In this document: in pieces, positions 18,141-26,150 of the stretch
How the letters are laid out: each line of letters starts with the position of its first letter
Position numbering within the stretch: the stretch's first letter is position 1
NCBI RefSeq assembly: GCF_023091155.1
Contig: NZ_JAHWXK010000001.1
Span: 2,356,001 to 2,420,000 of the forward strand
DNA: 64,000 nt
From: Microbacterium sufflavum
GTDB taxonomy: Bacteria > Actinomycetota > Actinomycetes > Actinomycetales > Microbacteriaceae
Direction: 5' to 3'
The notes under the pieces: model-generated
Databases searched by the model: none
Told to the model about the DNA's origin: nothing
The model's input: the letters and a program-made list of their open reading frames with translations, nothing else
Position numbers and translations under genes: made by a program

Positions 18141-19289
18141 GTGCACTCCGCCTCCACCCTCGCTCAGCCCACGCAGCGGCTGGACTCGCTCACCGGGCTG
18201 CGCTGGTGGGCAGCGTTCGCGGTCTTCCTGTACCACATGAATGTGTTCGCACCTCTGCCGGGTTCGGTGCAGTCGGTGCTGCTGAACGGCTATCTCGGCG
18301 TGACGTTCTTCTTCGTGCTCTCCGGTTTCGTGCTCACGTGGTCGGCGCGGCCGAACGTGCCCACCTCGACGTTCTACTGGCGTCGCTTCGCACGCATCTG
18401 GCCATCGCACATGGTGGCGCTCCTGATCGCGATCCCCGTGTTCTACACGTTGGCGCCGGTTCCGGAGGGGAGCTTTCTGAAGCCGTTCGACCTCGGCATC
18501 CTCCTGCTGTCGGTCGTCGTGATCCAGGCCTGGTGGTCCAACCCCGCCATCCTCTTCTCCGGCAACCCGGCCGCGTGGACGCTCACCTGCGAGGCCTTCT
18601 TCTATGCGCTGCACCCGTGGATCTCCCGGGTCCTGGTGCCGATGGCCAAGCGCGGGGCGCTGCTGCTGGCGGTCGGTGTCGTCGCCTACGCGTTCGTGTA
18701 CCGCGCGGTGGCCCTGTTCGCCCCGGACCTCGGACTCGCCGCGCTCCCGGTGCCCGTGCAGCGGCTTCCGGAGTTCGTGCTGGGCATGGCGCTCGCGTGG
18801 GCCATCCGCTCCGGCTGGCGACCGCGCATCCACCCGCTCATCGGCGTCGCCGCTCCCGTGGCGGTGATTCTGGCGCACTACGCCTCCGGGCGGTTCATCC
18901 CGACCTGGAGCGTGACCCCGGCGATCAGTGGCATGCTCAACGAGCTGTTCACGGTCGCGTGCGGCATCGCGATCGTCTCGCTCGCCGTGCATGCACTGCG
19001 CGGCGGACGGCTGTGGTTCGCGTCGAAGTGGCAGGTGCGGCTGGGTGAGTGGTCCTTCGCCTTCTACCTCGTGCACGCGACGTTCATCTACGTGGCGCTG
19101 CGCGTCTTCGGCTACCAGCCCGCGTCGTGGAGCAACCTGCTCTGGTTCGCCGCCCTGTTCGTGGTCGACCTGGTGGCCGCATGGGCCCTCCACACGTTCG
19201 TCGAGCGCACGCTGGAGAAGCGCATGCGCCGCTGGAAGGACGACCGGGACGCGCGCCGCCGCACGCGAGAGGCGGTCGCGTCAGCCTGA
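18141..19289 (+). CDS. Membrane acyltransferase, acyltransferase-3 family
   Basis: A 382-residue polytopic protein with about ten membrane helices. It carries the family N-terminus LDSLTGLRWWAAFAVFLYHMN, whose histidine is thought to be catalytic, and FVLSGFVLTWS, in which the arginine-rich loop after it (FYWRRFARIWPSHMV) is also conserved. These enzymes O-acylate (often O-acetylate) sugars of surface polymers on the outer face of the membrane. The start is GTG with a leader of about 30 nt. It ends convergent with the next glycosyltransferase, overlapping it by 9 bp. Confidence 0.87.
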   Translation: MHSASTLAQPTQRLDSLTGLRWWAAFAVFLYHMNVFAPLPGSVQSVLLNGYLGVTFFFVLSGFVLTWSARPNVPTSTFYWRRFARIWPSHMVALLIAIPVFYTLAPVPEGSFLKPFDLGILLLSVVVIQAWWSNPAILFSGNPAAWTLTCEAFFYALHPWISRVLVPMAKRGALLLAVGVVAYAFVYRAVALFAPDLGLAALPVPVQRLPEFVLGMALAWAIRSGWRPRIHPLIGVAAPVAVILAHYASGRFIPTWSVTPAISGMLNELFTVACGIAIVSLAVHALRGGRLWFASKWQVRLGEWSFAFYLVHATFIYVALRVFGYQPASWSNLLWFAALFVVDLVAAWALHTFVERTLEKRMRRWKDDRDARRRTREAVASA

Positions 19290-20501
19290 GGCGCGGATCC
19301 AGCCGTCGAGCAGGACCGCGGCGCTCCGGCGCCCGGAGTGCACGGCCTCGACGAACACCGGCCCCGCCGCGGCCGCGGCGGCCGCTGCCTCACGGTCGGA
19401 GATCAGTCCGGCGACCACCTCGCCGAGGGTGTCCGGCGTGGCCTCGACGATCGGCAGCGGCAGTCCCACCTCCGCCTCGATGGCGCGGCGTACGTCGGGC
19501 AGCACGTGTCCGACCACCACGCGACCCGTCGCCATGGCCTCGCAGGCCGCGACTCCGTAGGAGCCGGCGCGGAACTGGTCGAGCACGATGTCGGCGTCGC
19601 TCAGCACCTCGGGCATCCGGTCGGCGGCGACGCCGGTCACGAGCTCGTACTCGATGTCACCGCTCGCGATGAGGGAGGCGAGGGCGGGCTCGATCAGGTG
19701 ACTGCCCTTCTGCACGACGGAGGTGGAGGAGTGGATCACCCGCACCCGGTCGCGGTCCATGGCGGGGCGCCGCGCCCGGAACCGCGCGGTGTCGACGACC
19801 ACGGGACACCACGTCGCCCACGGAACATCGTGCAGCAGGTCGGGTGTGGACACGAACGTCGGGCGACGCAGCTCCGTCAGCAGTGCGAGGTTGGCGTCCG
19901 CATCGGCCTGCAGCACGGCGGTGCGCGGATCGTCGGGGTACGGCGACCACGGGGTGCGCAGCGCATGGTCGCGGGGGCTGCGGATGTCGGTGCCGTGGCA
20001 CAGGTACGCGACGGACACCCCCGCCTCCTCCAGCGCCGCGACCTCCGCGCGGACCTGCCGGTCGAACAGGCGGCCGAACAGCGGGCGCTCCGCCTCGATC
20101 AGCACGTGCGAGAACCGGCTGACGGCCTCCCACTCCGACTGCTGCCACTCGGTGGACGAGGTGGAGGAGATCGGGACCGGGACGTCCGCGGGGAAGGAGA
20201 GCCCGCCGGGCAAGACCTCCTCCATGTTGCGGGCGGCGATCTCCGGGTCCGCCTGCTCCAGGGCGCGCGCCCAGCGATACCCCTGGCCCGAGTAGTTCGT
20301 CGGGCCGATGAAGACCCGCACCCCGGCATCCGGCACGTCGGCCACCGGGGCGTCGCCGCCGCCGAGCGCGCGATGCGCCAGCCGACCGATCAGGCCGTCC
20401 GGGTCGCGCGCCGCCGAGTCGAGGGCGCGGTTGACCCAGCGGGGCAGTCGGGAGCGGTGCCGGATGATCCAGCCGGCGATCGCGTTCAGCCGCGCGCGCA
20501 T
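19281..20501 (-). CDS. Glycosyltransferase, GT4-like (PVNYSGQ family copy 1)
   Basis: A 406-residue GT-B protein, one of four relatives in the window. Family marks are VFIGPTNYSGQGYRWARALE, LCHGTDIRSPRD, TFVSTPDLLHDV, VIHSSTSVVQKGSHLIEPAL and the donor-site region ADIVLDQFRAGSYGVAACEA. The N-terminal arginine-rich helix may associate with the membrane. It follows a WbuB-like glycosyltransferase by one base and is the last gene of a four-gene minus-strand unit. Donor and acceptor are unknown. Confidence 0.8.
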   Translation of the reverse strand: MRARLNAIAGWIIRHRSRLPRWVNRALDSAARDPDGLIGRLAHRALGGGDAPVADVPDAGVRVFIGPTNYSGQGYRWARALEQADPEIAARNMEEVLPGGLSFPADVPVPISSTSSTEWQQSEWEAVSRFSHVLIEAERPLFGRLFDRQVRAEVAALEEAGVSVAYLCHGTDIRSPRDHALRTPWSPYPDDPRTAVLQADADANLALLTELRRPTFVSTPDLLHDVPWATWCPVVVDTARFRARRPAMDRDRVRVIHSSTSVVQKGSHLIEPALASLIASGDIEYELVTGVAADRMPEVLSDADIVLDQFRAGSYGVAACEAMATGRVVVGHVLPDVRRAIEAEVGLPLPIVEATPDTLGEVVAGLISDREAAAAAAAAGPVFVEAVHSGRRSAAVLLDGWIRASG

Positions 20502-20502
20502 T

Positions 20503-21699
20503 TCAGCGTCCGTCCCTCGTCTGGCCGACCGACTCGATCACGTCGACGACGCGGCCGGCGACCGCGGCCATCGAGTGCCGTTCCGCCGTCCAGTCGGCGA
20601 CGCTCCGCCGCTCCGCCGCGCTCAGCGGGCGGGCCGCGAGGGCGGCCATGGCCACCGCGACCGACTCGGCGGCGTAGCCGCTGACGATGCCGCCGCGCAC
20701 CTCCAGGTTCGCCTGGTCGAGGTAGGCGCCGGTGGGTCCGTTCGGCGGACCGGCGAAGATGACGGGGCATCCGGCGGCCATCGACGAGTACGCCTTCGTG
20801 GCGAACGCGTACTCGTAGCCGGTGCCGGGGCGCTGGGTGGCGATGGTCGCGACGGCGCGGTGCAGATGCGGGACCAGCTCGCTGCTGGGCATGGTCTCGA
20901 CGAACTCCACGGAGTCGGCGACCCCGAGCTCGCGGGCCCGCTGCTCCAGGAAGGCGCGCTCGCTGCCGTTGCCGATGAAGCGCAGGGTGTACCCGGGGGT
21001 GCTGCGGCTGAACGCGGCGAACCCGTCGACGGCGATGTCGGCGCCGTGCCAGTGCGAGTAGGTGCCGGCGTACAGGAACACGGGTTCGGTCGGCGCCTCC
21101 GCCTCGGCGTCGGCCGGGGGGAGGAAGGCACCGGTGTCCGCCCCGAACCCGGTCACGACGGCCGGTCGGTCCACGCCGAGCGCGGCGATCCGGTCGAGCA
21201 CGCCCTGGGAGATCGTGACGATGCGCCGCGCTCCCCGCATCGCGAAACGCTCGGTCGCGCGCAGCACGCGGATCACCAGGCGCGACGAGGTCACCTGCTC
21301 CGCGGCATCGGACCAGACGTCGGCGGCGTCGTACACGTAGGGGATGCGCCGCAGCGCGCACACGAGCCGCACCACGAACCCCGTGGTGGGCGGCGGCTCC
21401 ATGAACACCACGTCGGGGCGCCGCAGGAACAGGAGTCGGAAGAACAGCGGCACGTCGAAGCTGGCGTACGGGAGGTAGCCGCGCACGTAGCCGCTGCGGT
21501 CGCGCAGCACCGGGGCCATGCGCACGTCTTCGACGGGTGTCCCCTCGTCGAGGCCGTGCGGCGGACGCACGGTGAGCACGGTGACGCGGTGCCCGCGGGC
21601 GACCGCCTCGTCGGCGACGGCGCCGAGGAACGACGACGCGGCCGAGGGCTCGGGGCGGTAGATGCGCGAGACGATCGCGAGGCGCATGCTCATGCTCAT
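20503..21699 (-). CDS. Glycosyltransferase, WbuB-like GT4
   Basis: A 398-residue GT4 enzyme of the WbuB type. It begins MSMSMRLAIVSRIYRPEPSA, has DVVFMEPPPTTGF and YVYDAADVWSDAA in the acceptor domain, FLYAGTYSHWHGADIAVDGF at the domain linker and EYAFATKAYSSMAAGCPVIF at the donor site. The ATG chosen overlaps the upstream stop (ATGA); two later ATGs (codons 3 and 5) are alternatives. WbuB-type enzymes add amino-sugar residues such as FucNAc to lipid-linked chains; that specificity is family knowledge, not shown here. Confidence 0.83.
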   Translation of the reverse strand: MSMSMRLAIVSRIYRPEPSAASSFLGAVADEAVARGHRVTVLTVRPPHGLDEGTPVEDVRMAPVLRDRSGYVRGYLPYASFDVPLFFRLLFLRRPDVVFMEPPPTTGFVVRLVCALRRIPYVYDAADVWSDAAEQVTSSRLVIRVLRATERFAMRGARRIVTISQGVLDRIAALGVDRPAVVTGFGADTGAFLPPADAEAEAPTEPVFLYAGTYSHWHGADIAVDGFAAFSRSTPGYTLRFIGNGSERAFLEQRARELGVADSVEFVETMPSSELVPHLHRAVATIATQRPGTGYEYAFATKAYSSMAAGCPVIFAGPPNGPTGAYLDQANLEVRGGIVSGYAAESVAVAMAALAARPLSAAERRSVADWTAERHSMAAVAGRVVDVIESVGQTRDGR

Positions 21700-22871
21700 G
21701 CGGAGAGGAAGTGCGTCATCAGCTGCGCGCGGGAGAAGTCGCCGTTGTGCACGCGTCGGACGAACTCCCTCCCGGTCGCGGCGATCGCGCGGTAGTGGTC
21801 CCGTCGCACGGCGATGTCGCGCAGCATGTGTTCGAGTGTGTCCGGGGTGGTCTCCGGGATCGGCAGGGTCATGCCCGCGTGCCCCTCCACCTCGCGCCGG
21901 GCCTGCTCCGTGACGTGGGCCAGCACCACCCGCCCGGCGGTCATGCTCTCGCACGCCGCGACACCGTAGTCGCCGACCCGGAACTGGTCGAGCACGACGT
22001 CGGCGGACGCGACCACGGCCGGCATCTCGTGGTTGGGGACGCGGTCCAGCTGGATGAACTCGATGAGCCCCTCGTCGTGCAGCTTCTGCGCTACGGGGAC
22101 GATGAGCGGCGTGCCCTTGACGTGCGCGTTGGTGGGCGCGTGGATGACGCGGATGCGCTCGCGCTCCAGGAGCGGCTCGTCGTTGATCCACTGCTCCTGG
22201 TCGATCACCACGCCGAGGAAGTGCGCGCGGGGAAGGTCGACGAGCAGGCCGGCGGTCGAGACGAACGTGGGCACGTCGAGGTCGGCGATCGCCGCGAGGT
22301 TGTCGGCCACGGCCTTCTCCGCGAGGTCGAAGGGCACCCAGTCCTCGCTGTCGACGAACAGCGACCACGGCGTCGACTCCAGGTGGGTCGACGGCAGTCG
22401 CACGTCGGTGCCGTGTCCGACGATGCCCACGCGCACACCGCGCTCCTGCAGCAGTGCGGTCTGACGGCGCAGGTCGCCGGAGAACATCCCGCCGAGGATG
22501 GGGAAGCACGCCTCGATGAGCACGTGCGTGTAGTTCGTCGCGATCGCATCGAGCATCGAGCGCTGCCATGCGCGGGAGTGCTCCGCGGTGCGCCAGGTCA
22601 CGGTGTAGTCGGCGGGGTACTGCAGGAGGTTGTTGCCCGCGTGCACGTAGTTGACCGCGGACACCTCACCCGTCGACTCGGCCGCGCGCGACCACCGGTA
22701 CCCCTGGCCGGCGTAGTTCACCGGTCCCACCAGCATCCGGATCGGACGGGAGAGGTCGGGCAGCGGCGGCGGGGGCGGGGTCACGCCCTTCGCCCGGTCG
22801 ACGGTCGACGCGATCGCGTCCTGCACCGGCTTCGGGACGAGCTTCCAGGCGGCTTCAACGCGGGGATGCAT
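21696..22871 (-). CDS. Glycosyltransferase, GT4-like (PVNYSGQ family copy 2)
   Basis: A 391-residue relative of the neighbouring glycosyltransferases. It shows MLVGPVNYAGQGYRWSRAAE, THVLIEACFPILGG, GHGTDVRLPSTHLE, FVSTAGLLVDLP, VIHAPTNAHVKGTPLI and ADVVLDQFRVGDYGVAACES. A proline-rich insert (TPPPPPLPDLSRP) follows the N-terminal helix. It starts inside the end of the upstream copy (17 bp overlap) and ends with an ATGA overlap into the WbuB-like gene, so the whole run is one transcript. Specificity is unknown. Confidence 0.8.
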   Translation of the reverse strand: MHPRVEAAWKLVPKPVQDAIASTVDRAKGVTPPPPPLPDLSRPIRMLVGPVNYAGQGYRWSRAAESTGEVSAVNYVHAGNNLLQYPADYTVTWRTAEHSRAWQRSMLDAIATNYTHVLIEACFPILGGMFSGDLRRQTALLQERGVRVGIVGHGTDVRLPSTHLESTPWSLFVDSEDWVPFDLAEKAVADNLAAIADLDVPTFVSTAGLLVDLPRAHFLGVVIDQEQWINDEPLLERERIRVIHAPTNAHVKGTPLIVPVAQKLHDEGLIEFIQLDRVPNHEMPAVVASADVVLDQFRVGDYGVAACESMTAGRVVLAHVTEQARREVEGHAGMTLPIPETTPDTLEHMLRDIAVRRDHYRAIAATGREFVRRVHNGDFSRAQLMTHFLSA

Positions 22872-24090
22872 CGGTGTCCTCCTCGTGCGGATCAGGGGCG
22901 GTGGCATGCAGCCAGGCTTCGTCGAGCACGGCGGCGGAGCGACGGCCGTCGTGGACGGCGCGGACGAACGTGTCGCCGGTGGCGCGGAGGGCGTCGAGGC
23001 CGTCGTGTGCGGCGAGCTCGCGCAGGACGCCCTCGATCGTGTCGGGCGTGGCCTCGACGATGGGCGGCTCCAGCCCGGTCTCCTCACGGACGGTCGCGCG
23101 CACCCGCTCGCTCAGGTGCCCGACGACGACGCAGCCGGACGCGAGGGCCTCGCACGCCGCCACGCCGTAGGAGCCGATGCGCAGCTGATCGATCACCACG
23201 TCGGCCGCGGCGAAGCGGTCGGGCATCTGCGCGGTCGGCACGCCCTGGATCAGATCGAGCTCGATGACCCCCTCCGCCTGCAGCCGCTCGAGCGTGTCGC
23301 GGATGAGGTGCGTGCCCTTGATCACGGACACCGACGGGGCGTGGGCGACCCGGAGACGCGCGCCGGGCGTGCGCGCCGTGCGCGGTCGCTCCCAGCGGGC
23401 GACGTCGACGGCCACCGGGAGCCACCGTGCGGTGGGGAGGTCTTCGCGCAGGTCGGGGGTGGAGACGAACACGGGGCGTCCGCTGCTCTCCAGGAGTGCG
23501 ATGTTGCGCGCCGCGACCACCTCGTCCCGCGCGGCGTAGACCTCGGGGTCGGCGTAGTGCGACCACGGGTGGTCGCGCATGTGCCGCGACGGCAGCCGCA
23601 CGTCGGTGCCGTGGGCGAGGTAGGCCACGTCCACGCCGCGCGTGCCGAGCGCTGCCGCCTGCGCGGCCACCGAGCGACCGAGGAGGCGACCGAAGGGTGG
23701 CTCCTCCGCCTCGATCAGCACGTGCGTGGCCGCGGTCGCCGCGGCGAACTGGTCACGCTGCCACGCGGTGTCGTTGTGGTAGGTCGGGATCGGCACGAGC
23801 AGGTCGGACGGGTAGTCGAAGCCGCCGGGGACCTCGATGGCCATGGTGCGCGCCGAGATGCGCGGCGAGCGGCGCTCCAGGGCCCTGCTCCACGCGAACG
23901 CCTGGCCGGAGTAGTTGACCGGCGCGATGAGGACGCGGACGGGTCGGTCGTCGAACGTGGTCGTGCCGACGGCTCCGGGGACGGGCTTCCCGTAGCGGCG
24001 GGCGGCGATCCGCCCGAGGGGGCTGGTGGGGGAGTCGGCGATGCGGTCGATCGTGGCGTTGACCCACCGGGGGAGTCTGTTCCGGTTCAC
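22855..24090 (-). CDS. Glycosyltransferase, GT4-like (PVNYSGQ family copy 3)
   Basis: A 411-residue copy that heads the minus-strand glycosyltransferase unit. It has RVLIAPVNYSGQAFAWSRAL, THVLIEAEEPPFGRL, LAHGTDVRLPSRHM, FVSTPDLREDLP, VAHAPSVSVIKGTHLI and ADVVIDQLRIGSYGVAACEA. The N-terminus (NRLPRWVNATIDRIA) is very like that of copy 1 (SRLPRWVNRALD). The GTG start overlaps the stop of a possible 12-codon leader frame, so initiation may be coupled to it. Confidence 0.8.
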   Translation of the reverse strand: MNRNRLPRWVNATIDRIADSPTSPLGRIAARRYGKPVPGAVGTTTFDDRPVRVLIAPVNYSGQAFAWSRALERRSPRISARTMAIEVPGGFDYPSDLLVPIPTYHNDTAWQRDQFAAATAATHVLIEAEEPPFGRLLGRSVAAQAAALGTRGVDVAYLAHGTDVRLPSRHMRDHPWSHYADPEVYAARDEVVAARNIALLESSGRPVFVSTPDLREDLPTARWLPVAVDVARWERPRTARTPGARLRVAHAPSVSVIKGTHLIRDTLERLQAEGVIELDLIQGVPTAQMPDRFAAADVVIDQLRIGSYGVAACEALASGCVVVGHLSERVRATVREETGLEPPIVEATPDTIEGVLRELAAHDGLDALRATGDTFVRAVHDGRRSAAVLDEAWLHATAPDPHEEDTDASPR

Positions 24091-24125
24091 GTCGTGCGTG
24101 CATTCTCCGGGGGACAGGAACTCAT
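24087..24125 (-). CDS. Putative leader peptide (12 codons) upstream of glycosyltransferase copy 3
   Basis: An ATG placed 6 nt after a near-perfect -10 hexamer (TATACT) opens a frame encoding MSSCPPENARTT. Its TGA overlaps the GTG of the glycosyltransferase (GTGA). A transcript starting at this ATG would make the glycosyltransferase depend on the leader's translation. No independent evidence of expression is available. Confidence 0.35.
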   Translation of the reverse strand: MSSCPPENARTT

Positions 24126-24131
24126 CCCGTC

Positions 24132-24137
24132 AGTATA
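24132..24137 (-). promoter_or_regulatory. Predicted -10 hexamer TATACT
   Basis: This is the best -10 match in this region, 6 nt ahead of the short leader frame of the minus-strand glycosyltransferase unit. It is back to back with TATCAT at 24174-24179. Confidence 0.55.
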
Positions 24138-24173
24138 CCGAGGGGGCGCAACGGCGGTCCGACGGCGGGCGAC

Positions 24174-24179
24174 TATCAT
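24174..24179 (+). promoter_or_regulatory. Predicted -10 hexamer TATCAT for the deacetylase-like gene
   Basis: It lies about 60 nt before the chosen ATG. An in-frame TTG at 24188 stands 8 nt after it, so a longer leaderless product is possible. Confidence 0.45.
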
Positions 24180-24238
24180 GGGCGGGGTTGCCGCGGTCCC
24201 GTTCCGGTGGACCGGGACCGAATGGAACGGTGGGATCG

Positions 24239-24913
24239 ATGGCCTCGTCAGAGCCGGGCAAGAAGGGCTTCTCGCTCAAGGACTATGCGGAGACGCTTCA
24301 CGCCTATCTCGACGACGGGTACGCCGTCACGAGCTTCGACAAGTACCTCGATGCCCCGCAGGAGAAGCACCTCATCCTCCGGCACGACATCGACAACAGC
24401 ATCGAGCAGGCCATGCGCGTCGCGCGGGTCGACGCGGAGGCCGGGTGCTCGTCGAGCATCTTCCTGCGCGTGCACGCCCGCGGCTACAGCCTGATGAGTC
24501 TGCCGTCGCTCATGATGATCCGCGAGATGGAGGAGCTGGGTCACGAGGTCCAGCTGCACCTCGAGGGCGGCATCGGCGAGGTGCTCGGCGGTGACAACTT
24601 CGAGTGGGCCGAGCGTCAGCGCACGGTCTTCGAGACGGCGGTCGGCCGACCGGTCGGCGGGTTCAGCCTGCACGAGCCGGCGCGACTGGGCGGATTCGAG
24701 TTCGCGGCGGAGCTCCTCGACCGCTGGTCCGACACGGTGCGCTACCACGCCTACGAGCCGCGGTTCATGATGCCGAACATGAAGTACCTGAGCGACAGCA
24801 GCGGCAACTGGCGTGAGGGCCACTTCGCCGAGTGGGTCGGCAAGGTGCCCGTGGTGCAGGTGCTCACCCACCCGTTCTGGTGGTTCGAGAAGGTTCCGGC
24901 CGAGAACTACTGA
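24239..24913 (+). CDS. Polysaccharide deacetylase-like protein (WbmS type)
   Basis: A 224-residue protein of the NodB-like deacetylase fold. HLILRHDIDNSIEQAM contains the His-Asp-x-Asp motif expected for metal binding, and LGHEVQLHLEGGIG matches the second family motif, with Leu/His around the active site. WbmS-type proteins occur in surface polysaccharide loci, where activity on a nucleotide sugar or glycan is presumed. It lies next to the LpxD-like gene (convergent, 40 bp apart), so it might free an amino group that is then re-acylated. That link is inference. Start alternatives are GTG 24230 and TTG 24188, in frame. Confidence 0.75.
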   Translation: MASSEPGKKGFSLKDYAETLHAYLDDGYAVTSFDKYLDAPQEKHLILRHDIDNSIEQAMRVARVDAEAGCSSSIFLRVHARGYSLMSLPSLMMIREMEELGHEVQLHLEGGIGEVLGGDNFEWAERQRTVFETAVGRPVGGFSLHEPARLGGFEFAAELLDRWSDTVRYHAYEPRFMMPNMKYLSDSSGNWREGHFAEWVGKVPVVQVLTHPFWWFEKVPAENY

Positions 24914-24953
24914 TCCGGCCGGAACGACGGAGTCCGCAGCCGGCCGCCCCGGC

Positions 24954-25859
24954 TCAGCGCTTGTTGTCGCCGAGCCGACGGGCGGGGTTGCCGATGCGGA
25001 TCTCGTCGTCGGGCACCGACTTCACCGCGACCGCACCGATGCCGAGCAGGGAGTTGCGGCCGAGCGTGACGCCCTGGATGACGGAGGCGTTGGGGCCGAT
25101 CCAGGCGTCGTCCTCGATCACGACGCTGCCGGAGATCTCCGCGCAGGCCGTGATGATCACGTTGCGGCCGATTCGGCAGTTGTGGGCCACGTGCACATGG
25201 TCGTCGATCTTGGTGTGATCGCCGACGCGCGTCGGGGCGATGGTGCCGGAGCAGACCGTGGTGAAGTTGCCGACCTCGACGTGGTCCTCGATGACGACCG
25301 AGCCGAGGTGCGGGATGCGGATGTTGTCGCCGTCGGCGTCGCGCTCCATGCCGAAGCCCTCCTCGCCGATCACGGCGTGGCTCTTGATGAGAGCGTGCGC
25401 CCCGATGCGGACGTCGTGCCCGATCACCACGTGATCGCGGATCTCGGCGCCGTCGGCGATCACGGCGCCGGCACGGACGACGGTGTACTCCCCGATGTGG
25501 GCGCCGGGGTGCACCTCGGCGGTCGGGTCGACGCGAGCGGTCGGTGCGATCCCGGGAACGGGCTTGCGGGCGAAGTGCTCGGCGACGGCCAGGGCGAAGG
25601 CGGCGCGCGGGTTCTCCACCAGCACCGCCGTCCCCGAGCGGGCGTCGTCGGGGAGGGTGGCGGGGGCGAGGAGCACGGCTCCGGCCTCCAGCGCCTTCGC
25701 GGCAGCGGCCGCCGCCGCGACCGGATCGACCACGAACGTCAGGTCTCCCTCGCCGGCCTCGCCGAGCGGGGCGAGACCCGTGACGGAGCGATCCGTGCCG
25801 ACGAGTTCGCCCGACAGCTGCTGGGCGAGGGCGGAGGCGGTGACGTGGGGCGCGTTCAT
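24954..25859 (-). CDS. LpxD-like sugar N-acyltransferase
   Basis: A 301-residue left-handed beta-helix acyltransferase. Residues 1-100 match the LpxD N-terminal uridine-binding domain (GEGDLTFVVDP), and hexapeptide repeats fill about 105-280. IGEEGFGMERD and VVIEDHVEVGNFTTV align with LpxD. The His of VAHNCRIG (His226 by my count) matches the catalytic histidine of E. coli LpxD. The C-terminal helical tail of LpxD is absent. LpxD transfers a hydroxyacyl chain from acyl carrier protein to the amine of a UDP-glucosamine. A monoderm has no lipid A, so this copy must act on another amino sugar. An acyl carrier protein gene is divergent from it, 66 bp away. Confidence 0.85.
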   Translation of the reverse strand: MNAPHVTASALAQQLSGELVGTDRSVTGLAPLGEAGEGDLTFVVDPVAAAAAAAKALEAGAVLLAPATLPDDARSGTAVLVENPRAAFALAVAEHFARKPVPGIAPTARVDPTAEVHPGAHIGEYTVVRAGAVIADGAEIRDHVVIGHDVRIGAHALIKSHAVIGEEGFGMERDADGDNIRIPHLGSVVIEDHVEVGNFTTVCSGTIAPTRVGDHTKIDDHVHVAHNCRIGRNVIITACAEISGSVVIEDDAWIGPNASVIQGVTLGRNSLLGIGAVAVKSVPDDEIRIGNPARRLGDNKR

Positions 25860-25865
25860 GCTCCG

Positions 25866-25871
25866 ACCCTA
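25866..25871 (-). promoter_or_regulatory. Predicted -10 hexamer TAGGGT, leaderless start of the LpxD-like gene
   Basis: Six bases separate it from the ATG. With the divergent TATGAT at 25914-25919 it makes the short intergenic region a two-way promoter. Confidence 0.5.
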
Positions 25872-25913
25872 CTGCGAACGGCGGGGCGCCCCGGCGGTGC
25901 GAGGGGCGGCCGA

Positions 25914-25919
25914 TATGAT
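25914..25919 (+). promoter_or_regulatory. Predicted -10 hexamer TATGAT, leaderless start of the acyl carrier protein gene
   Basis: It is a strong match to the -10 consensus, 6 nt before the ATG. Confidence 0.55.
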
Positions 25920-25925
25920 CGACGC

Positions 25926-26150
25926 ATGGATGAGAAGGCGCTTCTGGAGCTGGTGGCGGAGATCCTCGAGGTCGAGGTGGACGAGGTCGCACTGACCGAT
26001 GAGCTGGACGCGGTGGGCTGGGACTCGCTCGCGAACATCAGCTTCATCGCGGAGGTCGACGAGGCGATCGGCGTGACGATCGATGCGGACGAGCTCGCGA
26101 ACGCGAAGACCGTCTCCGACCTGCACGCACTCACCCGTGCCGGTGCCTGA
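25926..26150 (+). CDS. Dedicated acyl carrier protein
   Basis: A 74-residue acidic protein with the acyl carrier fold. The phosphopantetheine site is GWDSLANISFI (Ser34), and a C-terminal helix contains VSDLHAL. The sequence deviates from housekeeping fatty-acid acyl carrier proteins, which usually have DSLD/E at this site. The downstream ketoreductase overlaps its end and a KAS III gene follows. It probably carries the short acyl group that the divergent LpxD-like enzyme transfers to a sugar. Confidence 0.88.
   Translation: MDEKALLELVAEILEVEVDEVALTDELDAVGWDSLANISFIAEVDEAIGVTIDADELANAKTVSDLHALTRAGA

Noticed and set aside
24954..25859. Lipid A biosynthesis in this organism
   Set aside because: Only an LpxD-like protein is present. 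No LpxA, LpxB, LpxC or Kdo genes are seen, and all other genes indicate a monoderm actinobacterium.
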